From Ligula intestinalis (lineage: Eukaryota > Platyhelminthes > Cestoda > Diphyllobothriidea > Diphyllobothriidae), in the NCBI GenBank assembly GCA_036362985.1, contig JAYGXS010000001.1:68770488-68834487 (forward strand): a stretch of DNA of 64,000 nucleotides. Direction: 5' to 3'. Position 1 is the stretch's first letter. Each line of letters starts with the position of its first letter. The translations under genes and the position numbers were made by a program. Below, in pieces: positions 34,224 through 46,574 of this stretch. The notes beneath the pieces are model-generated. The model had not been told where the DNA came from, did no database searches, and worked only from the letters and a program-made list of their open reading frames with translations.

Positions 34224-35492
34224 ATGAGCTGGAGGTTAATTTTTGGTGTCCTTATTCTAACACTCTTCGGACTTCGTCCAACCCTGAAACACGGCGATGG
34301 TATTACCGGCGGCGCTTGTACTACCACTGGAGATGGAAAACAGGCTGAGCAAAATCTTTCCATGGACGAGTTCATACATTCACTAAGCGACAATCTTATA
34401 TCCTGGAACGAATATGCACAAGCCGTGTATGAGACCAAGGCCAAAGGTGGAAATCAAAACGACCTTTTGGTGAACACTCGGAACTTGCCGTTAGTTGAGG
34501 AATATGTTAAAGTCGATTGTCAGTTGGTCTGCTGGATACAAACTATTCCCAATCCCATGTCTTCCCGTGGATTTTCCGAAAACCAACGTAACCTCGTCTG
34601 CAAGCACATTGTTAATGCAACAAACTTCACGCAGCACTCAAGTCAGTCCGCTGTCACCGTCAAGTGTACCGCCCATCAATCGGGTAGCCTCTTTCATATC
34701 ATAATCTCACCCTTACCAAAGACGGTGAACGGTCCAGATCAGGATCACGAGGCCGTTGTGGATTTTTTATCGGAGGGTTTTGCTCTAGCTATCAGAGCAG
34801 CCCTTATGTCCACTGCGCCAAACTCGGACACTCTTTATCTCACACTTGAGATCTCAGTTGCAAAACTTCACCATGAGGACTTTAAACACCTATCAGTCTG
34901 GTTACGACGTCTATCGCTCCAACTCGGTCAGACTACCTCCATTGATAAGGGTATACTCACACAGCTGAGGCTAGATTCATTCAAAGCAGAGGATTGCGAA
35001 TATGCTGGCTTATCTGTAACCAACGATGAAGACAGTAGTGTCTGCAGCGTAGAATTCATTTTCTTTTGTCCCGACCGGGACTATTTTGCTTTGGCCGCTG
35101 ACCAAACAACACTTAGTAAACATTGTGGCAAAAAGGGGGCAAGACAGGCAGGGTCGGAAATGTTGCAGAATGACCAAGCCATCATTGACTTAAACGCTGT
35201 TTCTATAAAAAGAACTGCGCGTTCTGTTCCACAGGCAGATTGCTGCAGCTGTGAGGACATAAAGGGCCTTGTAGCTGCTTTTACACGGGCCAGTCTGGTC
35301 AGCGATGTAAGCACTTGTTCAAAAGACGACGAATACAAAAGATTACTTTTCTTGTCTTTATGGACTAATGTGATTTTAGGCACCCTCCTCCTTATCGTAT
35401 TACTCCTATGCTGTGTTTCTTTTGTAAGATTGCGCAGAATATGCAAGATGCTTGTGACAAAAGATCCCGTTCAAAGGCCTGATGGGCGATGA
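34224..35492 (+). CDS. Type I membrane protein, unrecognised family
   Basis: An uninterrupted frame of 422 codons. The frame is open a little further upstream, but only to a GTG, so the ATG at 34224 is chosen; it places a signal peptide at residues 1-21 (MSWRLIFGVLILTLFGL). The ectodomain, to about residue 374, has 13 Cys and glycosylation sites at N44, N131 and N134. A single membrane segment (about 376-401, ending in LLLIVLLLCC) is followed by a short basic tail (RLRRICK). This suggests a surface or secretory-pathway glycoprotein anchored once. No domain is recognised. There are no introns, unlike the gene at the left edge. Confidence 0.75.
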   Translation: MSWRLIFGVLILTLFGLRPTLKHGDGITGGACTTTGDGKQAEQNLSMDEFIHSLSDNLISWNEYAQAVYETKAKGGNQNDLLVNTRNLPLVEEYVKVDCQLVCWIQTIPNPMSSRGFSENQRNLVCKHIVNATNFTQHSSQSAVTVKCTAHQSGSLFHIIISPLPKTVNGPDQDHEAVVDFLSEGFALAIRAALMSTAPNSDTLYLTLEISVAKLHHEDFKHLSVWLRRLSLQLGQTTSIDKGILTQLRLDSFKAEDCEYAGLSVTNDEDSSVCSVEFIFFCPDRDYFALAADQTTLSKHCGKKGARQAGSEMLQNDQAIIDLNAVSIKRTARSVPQADCCSCEDIKGLVAAFTRASLVSDVSTCSKDDEYKRLLFLSLWTNVILGTLLLIVLLLCCVSFVRLRRICKMLVTKDPVQRPDGR

Positions 35493-37514
35493 TAAATCTT
35501 AATTTTGTTTAGTTTTTTTGACATTTCTTTGCCAAACGTCTACCTTCTTGTCCAATTACTCGCCTTTTTTATCCTTCAAGCCGTTAAGTTTGTATTCCAC
35601 AACTGATTTGTCTGCTTTTTGTACCAACCCTCAGAGTTTCCTATTGTACATTGATACCGAGAACAAGATTATCTTGTAAAAGAATATTTTACCTCGTTCA
35701 TGTGGCGTATTTGATATTGCATAAAAATGAAAAACGTAAGGCACGAAAAATCCTTGCGATATCTTTGAGTTTTGAAAAATTACTGATAAACTCTTAGCAA
35801 CTTTGGTAGGTATAGCAGTGAAGAAGTATTTACCGCTTTGCTGCAGACAATACGATCCTCAGCATATCTCTTTTATTTTATCGAGCAGGCACTGTATTCT
35901 ATAAGATGACGTCAGTAGGCAAATATGGAACTGCTATTCTGTACTTTTTTCTGAGGCGCAGCGGTCGGCATCATCTTTTATATCAATTTTGACAAAGTCG
36001 GATGACACTTTGTACTTCCTCTCCGAATAGCCTTCCGAGGGTCTTCCACGCAGAGACAACGGGGAAGAAATCTCTTAAATTCCTTTAGTCAAAGCCTTTA
36101 TGAATAGAAATTATGCAGACAAATAAATAAGACGAATTCATCATAGCTGCTGACTGTGAAGATAAAAATATACAACGCTTCGGAGTCTATTGTTGTACAT
36201 CTAGTTACAACAGGAAAGACTCAATAACCTCTGACGCGTAAAATTGATCAATTATTTAACCTTCTGGGCTTTCGTAACAAAATCAGTCAATCTTACAGAT
36301 TTTTAACATTATGGAGATTTACTGAGAAAGTGGGCATAAAAATTGCATTACATGAACCCTTTAAATGAGGGTTTTGTAAAGATATGCCCCTCAAAGCATG
36401 TGAATGTAGATTGAAACAGGGTTGCGGCAAATACGATAAGAGTCTGTTATGTGACCACACGACAGATCATGGAGAAAGGGAACTCTAACTGGTAATACAG
36501 GCCGGTCTGAGATAAACTGCAGGAATATAACTTTTTCAGTAGGATACAGTAATGCTAGCCCTGTAGCTAAACTTAACCATAAAAATATTTTTAATCTTGA
36601 CCTCAGTTTTTTCAGAAATAAATTCAAAAGGTCCTGCATTACACTGCTACATGCTCGACTGTACAGCGGAAAGCAAAATTCTATAAGGGATTTCAACAAG
36701 AAAAATACAAAGGAGGAGTTTCATATTTAATCAATAGATTTCACAGTGCCCCTCAATAGCAAAGGACAGAAAATGCAGTAAAAATAGGCTATCCGTGATT
36801 GGCGTTTTTAAAAATAAACGATGGAAACGGTTATTCATACGATGTAGGAGTTATTCGATTTGGCCAGACCAATAAATGGCGTAATATCTTGCAACAGCTA
36901 CTGCAAAATAGTTCAGAAAAGTGGCACAATTACGTCGTCCTACAGAAATAGGTAAACGGAAGCTTTTTTAAAAGTCTGTTAAACTTCGAATCTACGATTT
37001 AGATTTATAAAATAAAATGCAAACCATACGGAGGTACACAGGTTGCAATCGAAAACTGAACTTTTAAACTAAAGCTTGCAATAAGGAAAAATAAAGACTG
37101 ATCTATTTAAACGTGCTGCAACTTACAGCATTTAAGATTTCATTGCCCTCTGTTTCACGCTACTCACAAAAAGATGTGTGGATAATTTTTTCTGAAAGTT
37201 AAGGGAGACAGAGCAATAAAATTCTAACCGAAAGATGATTTCGGAGTAGATAAATCAAGTGTTTTTATCATTTTTGACGGCTGCGTTTTGTCTTGCGTGC
37301 AATTCCAGTTCAAGTAGATGACCGTTGGATTCGAAAAATGCGATAATATTTGCATCGTAAAATTCAAATAATAACTTTCATTTTTCATTGTGTTGGCCAT
37401 TATCATTATAGCTTAAGCAATTGTAACAACGAGGTTTACAGCAATAATAACCGTTTTATTCCATTGGATAAATTCAGCTTTGCATACAAAATAACCATAA
37501 ATATTAAAACCAAA
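35493..37514. other. No gene recognised
   Basis: AT-rich downstream sequence. A minus-strand frame at 36391-36699 has a hydrophobic anchor-like segment (IFLWLSLATGLALLYPTEK) but no good splice sites and no motif, so it is noted only here. Confidence 0.35.
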
Positions 37515-37810
37515 TTATATATCTTTACGATCCTCAAGGTCTTGGAAGTAAGCTTCGATATATAATGTTGAATAAATTTTTCTTTTAGCTAGAAGGTTAT
37601 GTTTGCCAAAATATGCTATAGAGCCTTTTCCTGGGTAAGTAGGTCTTTGCAATTCCTCTGTCGCATATCGTTTTGTGTAATCAGTAAAACCGGAGCTATC
37701 AGACGTGAATTGCGCACTTTTCGGATGTAGATTTTTTAATAATTGCTTTGAATTCGTAATAGAAAATTTAGGATGGGCCAAAAACACTTGAAAATTGTAC
37801 CACCTATTTT
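37515..37810 (-). CDS. Possible terminal exon, unrecognised
   Basis: A minus-strand open stretch reads HPKFSITNSKQLLKNLHPKS, then SGFTDYTKRYATEEL and RPTYPGKGSIAYFG, ending in EAYFQDLEDRKDI and a stop. The composition is protein-like for an AT-rich region. The part before it is less convincing, and TTTTCAAG near 37790 could be the acceptor. No partner exon was found and no family is recognised. Confidence 0.3.
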
Positions 37811-37871
37811 GTACACTCAGTTCTCCCCTCCAAGCAAAGGGGACATTTGTTTGATAAAACAATATATTCAA

Positions 37872-40050
37872 AATATAGAAGCTTACGAGTGTTTGTATAG
37901 TTTAGTTTCCCCTCAGATATTTTCAAGTTCACCATTTGGTAGGGTTGATTGCTACAAAAGGAGATTCGTTGTTGTCACTATGGCTATAAGATCAACCATC
38001 ACAAGCGCCGGGCTCCACGAGATGTACATAGTCGTGACTTGCCCAGAAATTTATTTGCAATGATGTGGACTGGCTTGGCGCCTGTCACATCCTACTTTCT
38101 TACACCTGTGGGGTTTCAGTCGTAAGAATAAACCAACGCAATCAAGTGCGGACATGTCTGTAGTGCTGTCAAAGCTAAATAGCTACGTCACAAGTGTCAT
38201 GCTCTCCCAGATCCCTAATAACAAATAGAAAAATGTCTGCACAGAGGATATGCTAGAGATCAAAAAGGAGTTGTCAGCTACAGTGGCATCAAAGTGTCAA
38301 CCAAAATTTGGAAAGGTATTTTAGACTCAAAAATTTCACTAAAGTATAATTTTATGGTTATCTTGCAGCCTCATCGCAAGGTATTCGAGGTATTTTAGTT
38401 TTCCGGCTCTTTAATGCTCTTCTTTCTGACCATCGGCACAAAGTATACCTCAGAGAAAATGGCTGCATAAGTTGTATGCATTATTTCCCTTGTTTATACA
38501 TTTTAAATTAAAATATATTCTATAGAATACATGCACACAAATATTTTTTCCTTATACAGGTTTTGTAGCAGATTACATCGTGTTTGTATTTTATACTTGA
38601 AAAATGGTTATATTGCGGTGTTAATAAGTTTCTTGAGATCAAGAACAGATGGAAGCCAAAAAAACCATCACCGACCACATAATTTAATGCACGTGACAAT
38701 AATCCCGCTTTTACCTCATAATTACCTGCGGATAACAGGTATTTTCTCCGCTGACCGCACAATTAAATGCGGGTGACGATTATTATCTCCCACGCTGACC
38801 CACAGTCGAAGTTTTTGCTCGTCATCGTTTTGAGTTAACTTTTTACGCAAGAGTCTCGTTTTTCTGATGGCGAACTGGGAACCAGAATCGAAAATTCACA
38901 CAATAAATACAACTATTTTCCAAAGGACAACATATATCGCTTAGAATGCCGATATTTTAGCATACAGTTATTGTTCTTACGTTCATATCCAGAAATAACA
39001 GTTAAATAGGAGCTTTTTGTTCGTTCTTGCTAAGAGGGATATTCGTTCAGAAACAGCGGACTACATATTTTAAAGTCACACTGATGAATGAACTTCGTTC
39101 TCTGACGCCGAAAATTGTGTTCAGCTGTTCAGGAATTGGGGTAAAATATGATTTGTCTTGATGTCATCTATAGATCGAAGGACAGCTAACCTGTGTTAAC
39201 TTATTCCGGTGATAATTTTGTGCCAACGTCTTCTCTCTTGCATGAGAGCACATTGATGGAAACTAAATGGCTATTCGTGAAACATATCATTTTTCTTAAT
39301 ATCTTGTTGATTTAGCTTAAAATGCTATCCACTGAGCGCCAGACGTGAGTATTCAGCATTCGAATAGTCGGCAGTCAAAGTCTTTAACCATCGTACATTA
39401 TGAAATTTGGAGAATTATCCACTGTCGACGAGAAAGGTGGTGAAATACTTTGTCGCTTACTTAATTTGTATACTTCAGCAGATCTACTTATATGTTTATC
39501 TTATATCTCGGGAGTAAGATATCAGTTGTTAGTTTGGCATAGTCACAATTATCCATTTGTTCAACAATGCCAACATTCGCTTCATTTAAAAATGCGTTAG
39601 GAAATACTTTGCAAGCTATAAAATTACTGTACCCAGGCATCAAAGCAGGGAAACTTAGATTTGTTTTTTTTGCAGTGGTCTTGCTTGAGAAACCATGACG
39701 ACGCTTCTCAAACCAACGAAAATGCTACGAATTGGCTGTAGGAGGCCTGAAATCTGACCAAAAAAATGCCAGTCTGGCATCCATCCCTGTTGGCCACGAC
39801 AATCATCTGAAACGCGCACCGACCTAAACATTCATACGGTAGTCTTAAATGGTTATTTTTTTCTTATGTTGAACTGTAATATAAGTTAAAGAGGTCAAAT
39901 ACTCTTTTTTCCGGTTTGGACTAAAGTTTTTTGATTTTTGCATCCGACAGTTTGACCGTTGGCTTCGATGAGGTCCACCATGCGCTCCGGGACAGGGGAT
40001 AAAAGACCAGTGACTTACACATGAATTCGTTTTTTAGTGATAATGGACTT
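37872..40050. other. No gene recognised
   Basis: AT-rich sequence with short frames only. No repeat pair or RNA gene was seen. Confidence 0.35.
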
Positions 40051-40132
40051 TTATTATTAGGAGGTTTGACAGATTTGCTTAATTTGAGTTGACCAAATTG
40101 TAAGCAAATCTGCCTAACCTCCTAATAATTAA
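40051..40132. repeat. Short hairpin repeat
   Basis: TTATTATTAGGAGGTTTGAC followed by AGATTTGCTTA (40051-40081) is mirrored by 40101-40132 with three or so differences, around a 19-nt spacer. It could fold as a strong hairpin in RNA or be a tiny foldback element. No flanking duplication is evident. Confidence 0.6.
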
Positions 40133-40291
40133 GTCAGCCTAGTAGTCATTCTGGTGGATTCCAGATGATTGCTTAGGTAATCCGGTTGGGGCAGTCAGCT
40201 GGCTGCTCCTTCTTGGTGGATATTATGTGGGCGTTAATTTTGTGCGGATAATATCGACCAAAGTGTGATTAAATTCATGGCGCGAGGTGGG

Positions 40292-40371
40292 GCGTTTGTA
40301 GCTTAGTGATTAGAGCGTTGGCCTCCGGCAAAGTCCTATCTGATGCGCGGGTTCATATCCCGCTAAATGCC
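40292..40371 (+). pseudogene. tRNA-like element (tRNA pseudogene or SINE head)
   Basis: The acceptor arms GCGTTTG and TAAATGC pair over 7 bp. The A-box-like TAGCTTAGTGATTAGAGCG and B-box-like GCGGGTTCATATCCCGC are present, with a perfect 5-bp T stem and 7-nt loop. A T6 terminator follows at 40377-40382. The anticodon arm is poor: the best loop is CCGGCAA, where the invariant U33 is C, and the variable region is too long. It therefore looks like a tRNA-derived relic still carrying RNA polymerase III signals. Confidence 0.6.
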
Positions 40372-40382
40372 TCAAGTTTTTT

Positions 40383-41450
40383 CACAATTGGGTCAACTCA
40401 AAAGATAGAAGACTTGCTATGCATCTACCGTGCTCTCTCTCTCCTGACACCCACGCGTGCCCGCCGTGAAAATAAAGGTAAAAAGACCGAGGGTGGGATC
40501 GGGTGCCAGCGGCCGTATCCCACGGAGCGGGATTGACATAAAGGCCGTGGGTGGCTGGTGCCTGAGCTTGCGTTTGTTATGGAGGTGCAACCGGCATTTT
40601 TTATGGGAGTGCAACCGGAATAACGCCTTTCATGCCCTGATCTGGCCCCCATGTTTGCCCAGCACATCTATCATACGGCCCATTTAGGGGAAAAATTATT
40701 GAATCTCGTGCATCACACGTAATCTTGAAGCGAAACTTGCCTAGAATTTTAAGGCCTCACTGTTATGTCCATGCAAAACGCCAAATTTATGCATGACTTA
40801 CCAAATAAAACTCTTAAAAAAGGCTTCAGCTTCTTGACATAAAAATTTAAAGGGAAGGAATCACATGAACGTTCTACAGTACTTGTTTATATTCTAGTAG
40901 CATATGTTTTTCTATTCTACCAAGCTTTTATCATCTTAATAGATTCTTCGCTACCAGAATTATAGATTGCTTCAATTCGACATTTTTGTTTTCGAAATTG
41001 AAAATCATAAGTGAGATTTAATGTAGGAGTCGCTGTTAAATATTTTTTGACCAAGTAATACGTTCGTTCGTTCACCGACAGTGGATATTTAAATGGTCTT
41101 CTATTTTTAGTATTGCAAGGCAAGGTTGGCAGGTGCACAAAATTGCGGATTCTTTCCATTCATGAAAAGCAATGAAATTATTTTTAATCATAGATAATCA
41201 TAAAAGGTTTGCTCAGTAGAGCACACGAGATCAGAGTGGTATTAAACTGTATTGACTGAAAAAGCCATACTACCCATGCACAGCCGAAAATTTCATATAT
41301 ATTAATATGTATGAATATAGGTGCTTTGCCGACCTAGTAGATAAACAATTACGTTCCCCTTTGCCCAGGAGCTCACAATTAGACCCCGCGCAGGCAGTTG
41401 CATAGTGACTGTGAAGATAGGACGATAAAATGGATTCAAAAAAGTAAAAG
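40383..41450. other. GC-richer stretch, then AT-rich; no gene called
   Basis: About 40420-40680 is GC-richer and may be the body of a repeat attached to the tRNA-like head; it holds two copies of GTGCAACCGG 27 bp apart. A minus-strand frame at 40917-41159 looks mildly protein-like but has no motif or splice support. Confidence 0.35.
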
Positions 41451-41451
41451 G

Positions 41452-41600
41452 AGGCCCGAATGACCATTTATGACTTGTTAGCCATCATCAGCAAGTCATA
41501 CCCAATTTTAAGGGTTTAAACCACCTAGATTCGATCCAAGGATAGGGTAAAACTGACTGATGATGGCTAACAAGTCAGAACTGGCCATTCTGGTCTCCCT
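41452..41600. repeat. Inverted pair of beta-family hammerhead-like motifs
   Basis: Left copy (minus, about 41452-41500): CTGATGATGGCTAACAAGTC, then ATAAATGGTCATTCGGG. Right copy (plus, 41548-41598): CTGATGATGGCTAACAAGTC, then AGAACTGGCCATTCTGG. Core CTGATGA and helix II match in both, but GAAA has changed to TAAA (left) and GAAC (right). The two face away from each other across about 50 bp. Same family as 3211-3258. Confidence 0.55.
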
Positions 41601-41609
41601 TTGCTTTAT

Positions 41610-43880
41610 CGGATGCATTTTATCATGTATATGCACCTCTCCTATTTCTTTTCTGATAGATAATTAAAAGTGTAGCCCTGTTCCATTTTAAAGTAGAGTA
41701 AGGATTATCGATTAAAAGAGGAGAACTTAGATGATCTTTTTCTAAGAGTGCATTTTGCCGGGGCTATGCTAAAGAATAATTTGACATTCGGTGGGCAGAT
41801 TTGATAAAAAGAAGACGGTATAAGTAACACCAAAAAGTCTTCAGTTCTTATTAGAAGTAGGCAAAATGGTTAACTTTCTCAAGCAAAGCGTAGAAAAGCC
41901 ATTCTTTCAAAATTTAAAACAATACTATTCTTTCCCAAGCTGCTTTATTATCAATGATTTTGAGCACAAGACGTAAAGTGCGATCCTTCTTTAAGCATTA
42001 TAATTCCCTCATCGAAAGGGACTTAAAAACATCAAGTTTTAGACGAAGCACCAAGCCGACTTCTCTCTTGTTACAGGACAAATTATAGTACTGTTGGTCC
42101 TAGAAACAAACGTTTGATTTTAATAAACATATTTTTTTAATATTAAACAATAAATTTTATAAATAAGAAATATAAAAGCTTAAGAGAAAGATCATAAGCG
42201 CACTAAACAAGTTCTTCTTATTCGACTTACGAATGTTGACACATCTAATCGTACACAATTCGTCTAAAATAGGGAAAGCATAGTACAGTCAGGGCACCAT
42301 TTGCACGCTCTACAAAAACCGAAATATTTTTGCAAAATAAAACCCAGTGGGCTGCAATTATGGAATATTCGAGGAAATTGTGTTTACTGTTAACAGCCCT
42401 TATTTTTTCTATCGCCCTTATTCCCTTTTGTACCGTTGGCAATGTCAACATTTTTTTTCAATCAGTGCCTTTCTGCCATTAACAGGCTCACACCTTGGGA
42501 ATGAGGCTAATGTAGGCGTAATGCAAAGTGAGTTGTTGACTATAGGAACGTGTATACGCGTAGTTTGGCCTGCGGGGGTAGGCAAACTCGAGGGAGAGAG
42601 GGTAACTGCACACAACAGCATTAGCGGTTGTCCTGTCAACAGTTAATGCAATTCCATTTCGGATCTCGCTGCTGCGGACATTGGCAATAAAAGGACTTCC
42701 TGGCTTTTGTTTCGTATTGCACCCACTAAATTACATCAGGCAAATTTAAGTGGGGAGCGCTGACTTCGATGGCGGTTCAGCTGCTTGTAGTAAATTAATG
42801 GGAGCTCGAAGCATATAAAGGGCGAAAAAAATAATTCTCTACAGACCTTTATAGCAAGAAAATTTAGAACATATTTTAAACCACCCTGCGTACGATTACT
42901 TTGCAGAAAGGTAGCAAAACAACCGGAGGTAGTACAGTGCCCCCTTAAAACTATACAGGGAAGACGATATATTTTTGGTTCAAATTAAAATTGTTAAATT
43001 CTTTTTATATTCTCTGCTGTGCCTTCTTGAAAAGCATCCTAAAAGACAATGAAGAAGGGATGTTGGCATCCGGTGATGTAGCTTAATGGGAGGATGGAAG
43101 ATTTGCGAGGTACATCACACCCTCTTGCGAATCACTATTCTCGATTAAGACCAACCTGAAAGGAACACTTAGCACGCCTAGGAAGTCAGCTGACTGCGTT
43201 TTGAATCTCGGACGTGCCAGCACCTCTGTTTCTTTTATGACTGGATAAGGATGGTAGTGGTGGGATGGGATGTGGTGGGATGGGGTGTAAGGGTTGTCCA
43301 GTTAGGGAGGCACAGTGTGCGGGTGCAGGTGAAATGACTGCTGCTGGCGGCATGTAACCGGTGTCCAACTCTCACGAAGCTAGGCTGTGTGTAACGGCCA
43401 TATCCTAGTAACCGCATCTATCGGCAGCCTACATTGGCTAACAGTTTTAAGTGATGCGTGTGTCCCGACATCTTGTAATGCTGCTTCCATTCCCGTACTT
43501 CTTTTCTTTTTTCCACATTCAAAGGTCCTACGAAGAGGACAGTATGCACTCCCGTAGGCGGTGCCAGTTAACTCGGATGGCTATTCCGTAAGACCAATTC
43601 GTGTCCCATAGTAGAGTTCAGCAGCCCACTGGGATGTCTTAGTAACGCTATTTAAGAACAGCATTGCAAACCTTCTCACAAAGGACAAGGGTTACCCTAA
43701 ACAACTGCTTGAATCACATCTTTTGTGCACCGACCGCGACTTGCAGGGGTACCACTTATGGTCGACCCAAAGAAACACACAACGGCTGTTGACATCATCT
43801 CCCTGCCATGCCATCAGGCTGCTAGAGTGGGTCCACGCATACCGCTATCATGGAAAGTTTTTTGCGCTTTACGAACTCCA
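41610..43880. other. No gene recognised
   Basis: AT-rich, turning GC-richer after about 43150. A plus-strand AT-to-GC change near 43.2 kb holds a GGGATGGGATGTGGTGGGAT simple-repeat-like run. No exon is supported. Confidence 0.35.
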
Positions 43881-43884
43881 AGGA

Positions 43885-44180
43885 GGAACCGACTGGAACA
43901 GAGAATGGTGATAGTTGCTTAAGAACTGGTGTGCTTCGAGCTGGACATCGCCAACATCAGAATATATAAACAGAATCAACTGGCGAAGGTGGGTACCGGC
44001 TACACCTTCTTCTGGAGCAGCCGTCCTAATACAGGGCGAGGCGCGTCAGCATGCCTTTGGTTATCCGGACTGCTATCGCGCGACACCTGCCCCATCAGCT
44101 ACAGAGCACCAATGATTATCTCTAACGAAGTTAGGCAACCGGGGGAGGGAGGCAAAAATGACGCTAAAAAGACAGCTTAA
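43885..44180 (+). pseudogene. LINE-type endonuclease relic
   Basis: The frame reads RMVIVA, a stop, then ELVCFELDIANIRIYKQNQL, AKVGTGYTFFWSSRPNTGRG and SYRAPMIIS. This matches the start of the apurinic-type endonuclease of non-LTR retrotransposons, where a Glu-Thr-Arg after the first strand binds metal; here that site is damaged (IYK). Frameshifts and stops surround it. RT was not found nearby. Confidence 0.6.
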
Positions 44181-44819
44181 AATACTTTCTGATGCGTCCG
44201 CAACTGAACCCCTAGACCTAGACGACCTCACTTAGGCCAGGGTGGTACGAAGAGGAGCAGTTACGACGGACACAGTAAAATGCGAAACAACCCGGATAGC
44301 TGCTGTCAAGGCCAATGGGTGGCTCACACTTTACCCCTGTCTCCTATCTACAGCACCTAACCCCTTGCACGATGTCCAACATAGTCTCACCGGATTTCTT
44401 CGAATCCAATGTGGAAAAAACCCAGCAACTTCAACTTCAACGGCCAAAACACCCTTCTGTTAACTCTTGCTCAACCCCCCCCCCTCGGCGTCCGCAACGA
44501 TGGCCACTCCTAATACCGTTGATCGCACCCACGCTGTCCCGCTGCTCTTGATCACCGACAACGCTTTCCCTACCAAAGATACCGCCTTCATTACGCCGGT
44601 GACAACAACAGACACCATCAGAAAGAGATATAGAGAGTAAGGTCGACAGCTCAACCAACCTTCTCCCTTATAACCAATCTGACGCGCTTTAAGCTATCAT
44701 GGTTCACTCAAATCTGTGGCTTGAACTGTTACAAACTGATGTCATAGTACGGACCATTCAACCAACCCATTGTTTGTTTGAGTGATGTGGAAAACTGTTA
44801 GAATGATCCTCAGGCCTCA

Positions 44820-44965
44820 ACATCTCCTCAATATGGCCTCTATTGTACCCTCACTCCGTGGAGTGGGAATCAGGTGTGGCGGCACACTCAATGGTGGTTT
44901 CCGCCGCGCTAGCTCCCTGTGCCCACCTCAGCCTGTGCTCTTGTTTAGGTTGTGATAATGGGGAA
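44820..44965 (+). repeat. Dispersed repeat, paralog of 16056-16180
   Basis: ATATGGCCTCTATTGTACCC, CTCACTCCGTGGAG and AGGTGTGGCGGCA match the 16.1 kb copy in order. Its place about 640 bp after the endonuclease relic suggests the same retroelement. Confidence 0.45.
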
Positions 44966-45740
44966 ATTGGAAAATGAAAGAGTTTTCTAGATGAAGCACA
45001 AAGTCCCATGCAAATCATTGTCTATACGCCACCTTTCTCTGGTGAGCACGATGTACCTCATCGAAACCTGCGGCCGAATTGGCATCATCATCGATGCTAG
45101 AGGTGCTGGTGGTGGTAGTGGAATTTATAGTGTTCCTGCCTGTTTTATAACATTTTTTCGTTAATAATCTTTGTTAAAAGTAATGCTACAAAACCAATAC
45201 TAAATACTAGTGAGCATGTTAAAATAGGATTTTCAGGCAATAACCAAGGGCTTTTGACATTTGATGAAAAGGCTTTATTTAATGCTTACCTTTACTATAG
45301 TATTATGAGCTCCTCAATAACGGAAAGGACAAACCTGACGGGTTAGACAGAGATTTGGTTTTCGGGCGGGTGAACGTCGTGAGCAGTCCTATGATGCAAT
45401 TTTCTACGCGTAGCAGCCCGAACCCGATCAATTTAATTAAGAGGGTATTCAAAGACTTGAATAAATAAATTGACACATTTTTGAAAGGTTGCGCCTCCCC
45501 CCGCCAAGGCCACGAATCCAAACTTTTCGTGTTAATCTCTACTTTGGTAGTGAATGGCACTTTTCGTGGTTTTTAAAACGCTTTTCCGTTGGACGTCGTT
45601 TCGCGCCCATTTTATACCAGTATACTTGTTCCACCTCTCTTATTTACCGCTTTACCCATCATTCTACTAAAACACGCTGTTTATCCCCTTTCATTATCGT
45701 CACCGGGCAATGAGTGATTTTTCCCTGGAAAGTCTGCCAT

Positions 45741-45880
45741 CCCGTATGTTGAGATGAATTCCCTTCTAGGGAAGCGATTTAGAGAACCACAGCCACAGCA
45801 ACCGAACCACTCCCTCCGATATCCGCAAGCCGAAATTCCCTGCGTTAGCGAACTCGAACGCTACGATGCTGGCAGCTGGC
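45741..45880 (+). repeat. Repeat paralogous to 48040-48155
   Basis: Shared blocks in the same order are a TTGAGATG/TGATGAGATG start, AGAGAACC/GAGAACC, CGAACCACT, TCCGCAAGCCGAAAT and CGAACGCTAC. It begins the C-rich stretch that ends in a Gypsy-like protease relic, so it may be the 5' part of that element. Confidence 0.5.
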
Positions 45881-46574
45881 GCCGGACCGTTCTCCTCCTC
45901 CGCCCTGCGTTAATATCCCAAGCCAGTTTTACTCGTCTCCGTATTCCCGAGTCCTCTCTCCATCGCTGCGATCCGCTGCTTGCCCCATCAACCTATCAAC
46001 CTGGATACCATTTTCATCCCTGCATCATCCATCTGCATGGTTTTTTCCCTGACATTACCTCAGTCAAACACACGCACTTTGCCCTGAATTTCGTTCCCTG
46101 ATGCATGCAAACTCACTCTACCTTCCAGAATCTCCCGTTCTACCTATTCCACATCGCGCAATATATCCCAGATATCTCTATCTTCAATCAGCTGATGTCC
46201 ACAGGAGCAGCCGCTGATCATTTCACTCGACCACAAAAACAGCCAAACCAATCGAATGACTATTTTGCTCTCAAACTTACAAGACTCACGGGGTGGCTTT
46301 CCCCGACCTCCCCAAGCCTGCTATCGATCACCATATTTTGTATCGTTTTACTACAAGTCTTCGCCACCGCATTGTATGGGGCACTTCCGGATCTAATCCC
46401 CCCTAATCTACCTGCTGCAATTAAGCAGTGTTGCTAATTCGATGACTGTTACGAAGCATCCTTTTCGTCACATCAGTGGCTTTCCATTTCCGTCTTCGGT
46501 TTCGTTCCCACATCCACCGGAATTTCGATCTACTTCAAAGAAACCTTCTCTGCCTATCCGTTTTCCTGACCATA

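Noticed and set aside
43070..43215. TAGCTTAATGG and TTTTGAATCTC as A and B boxes of a tRNA
   Set aside because: They are about 120 bp apart and no arms pair.
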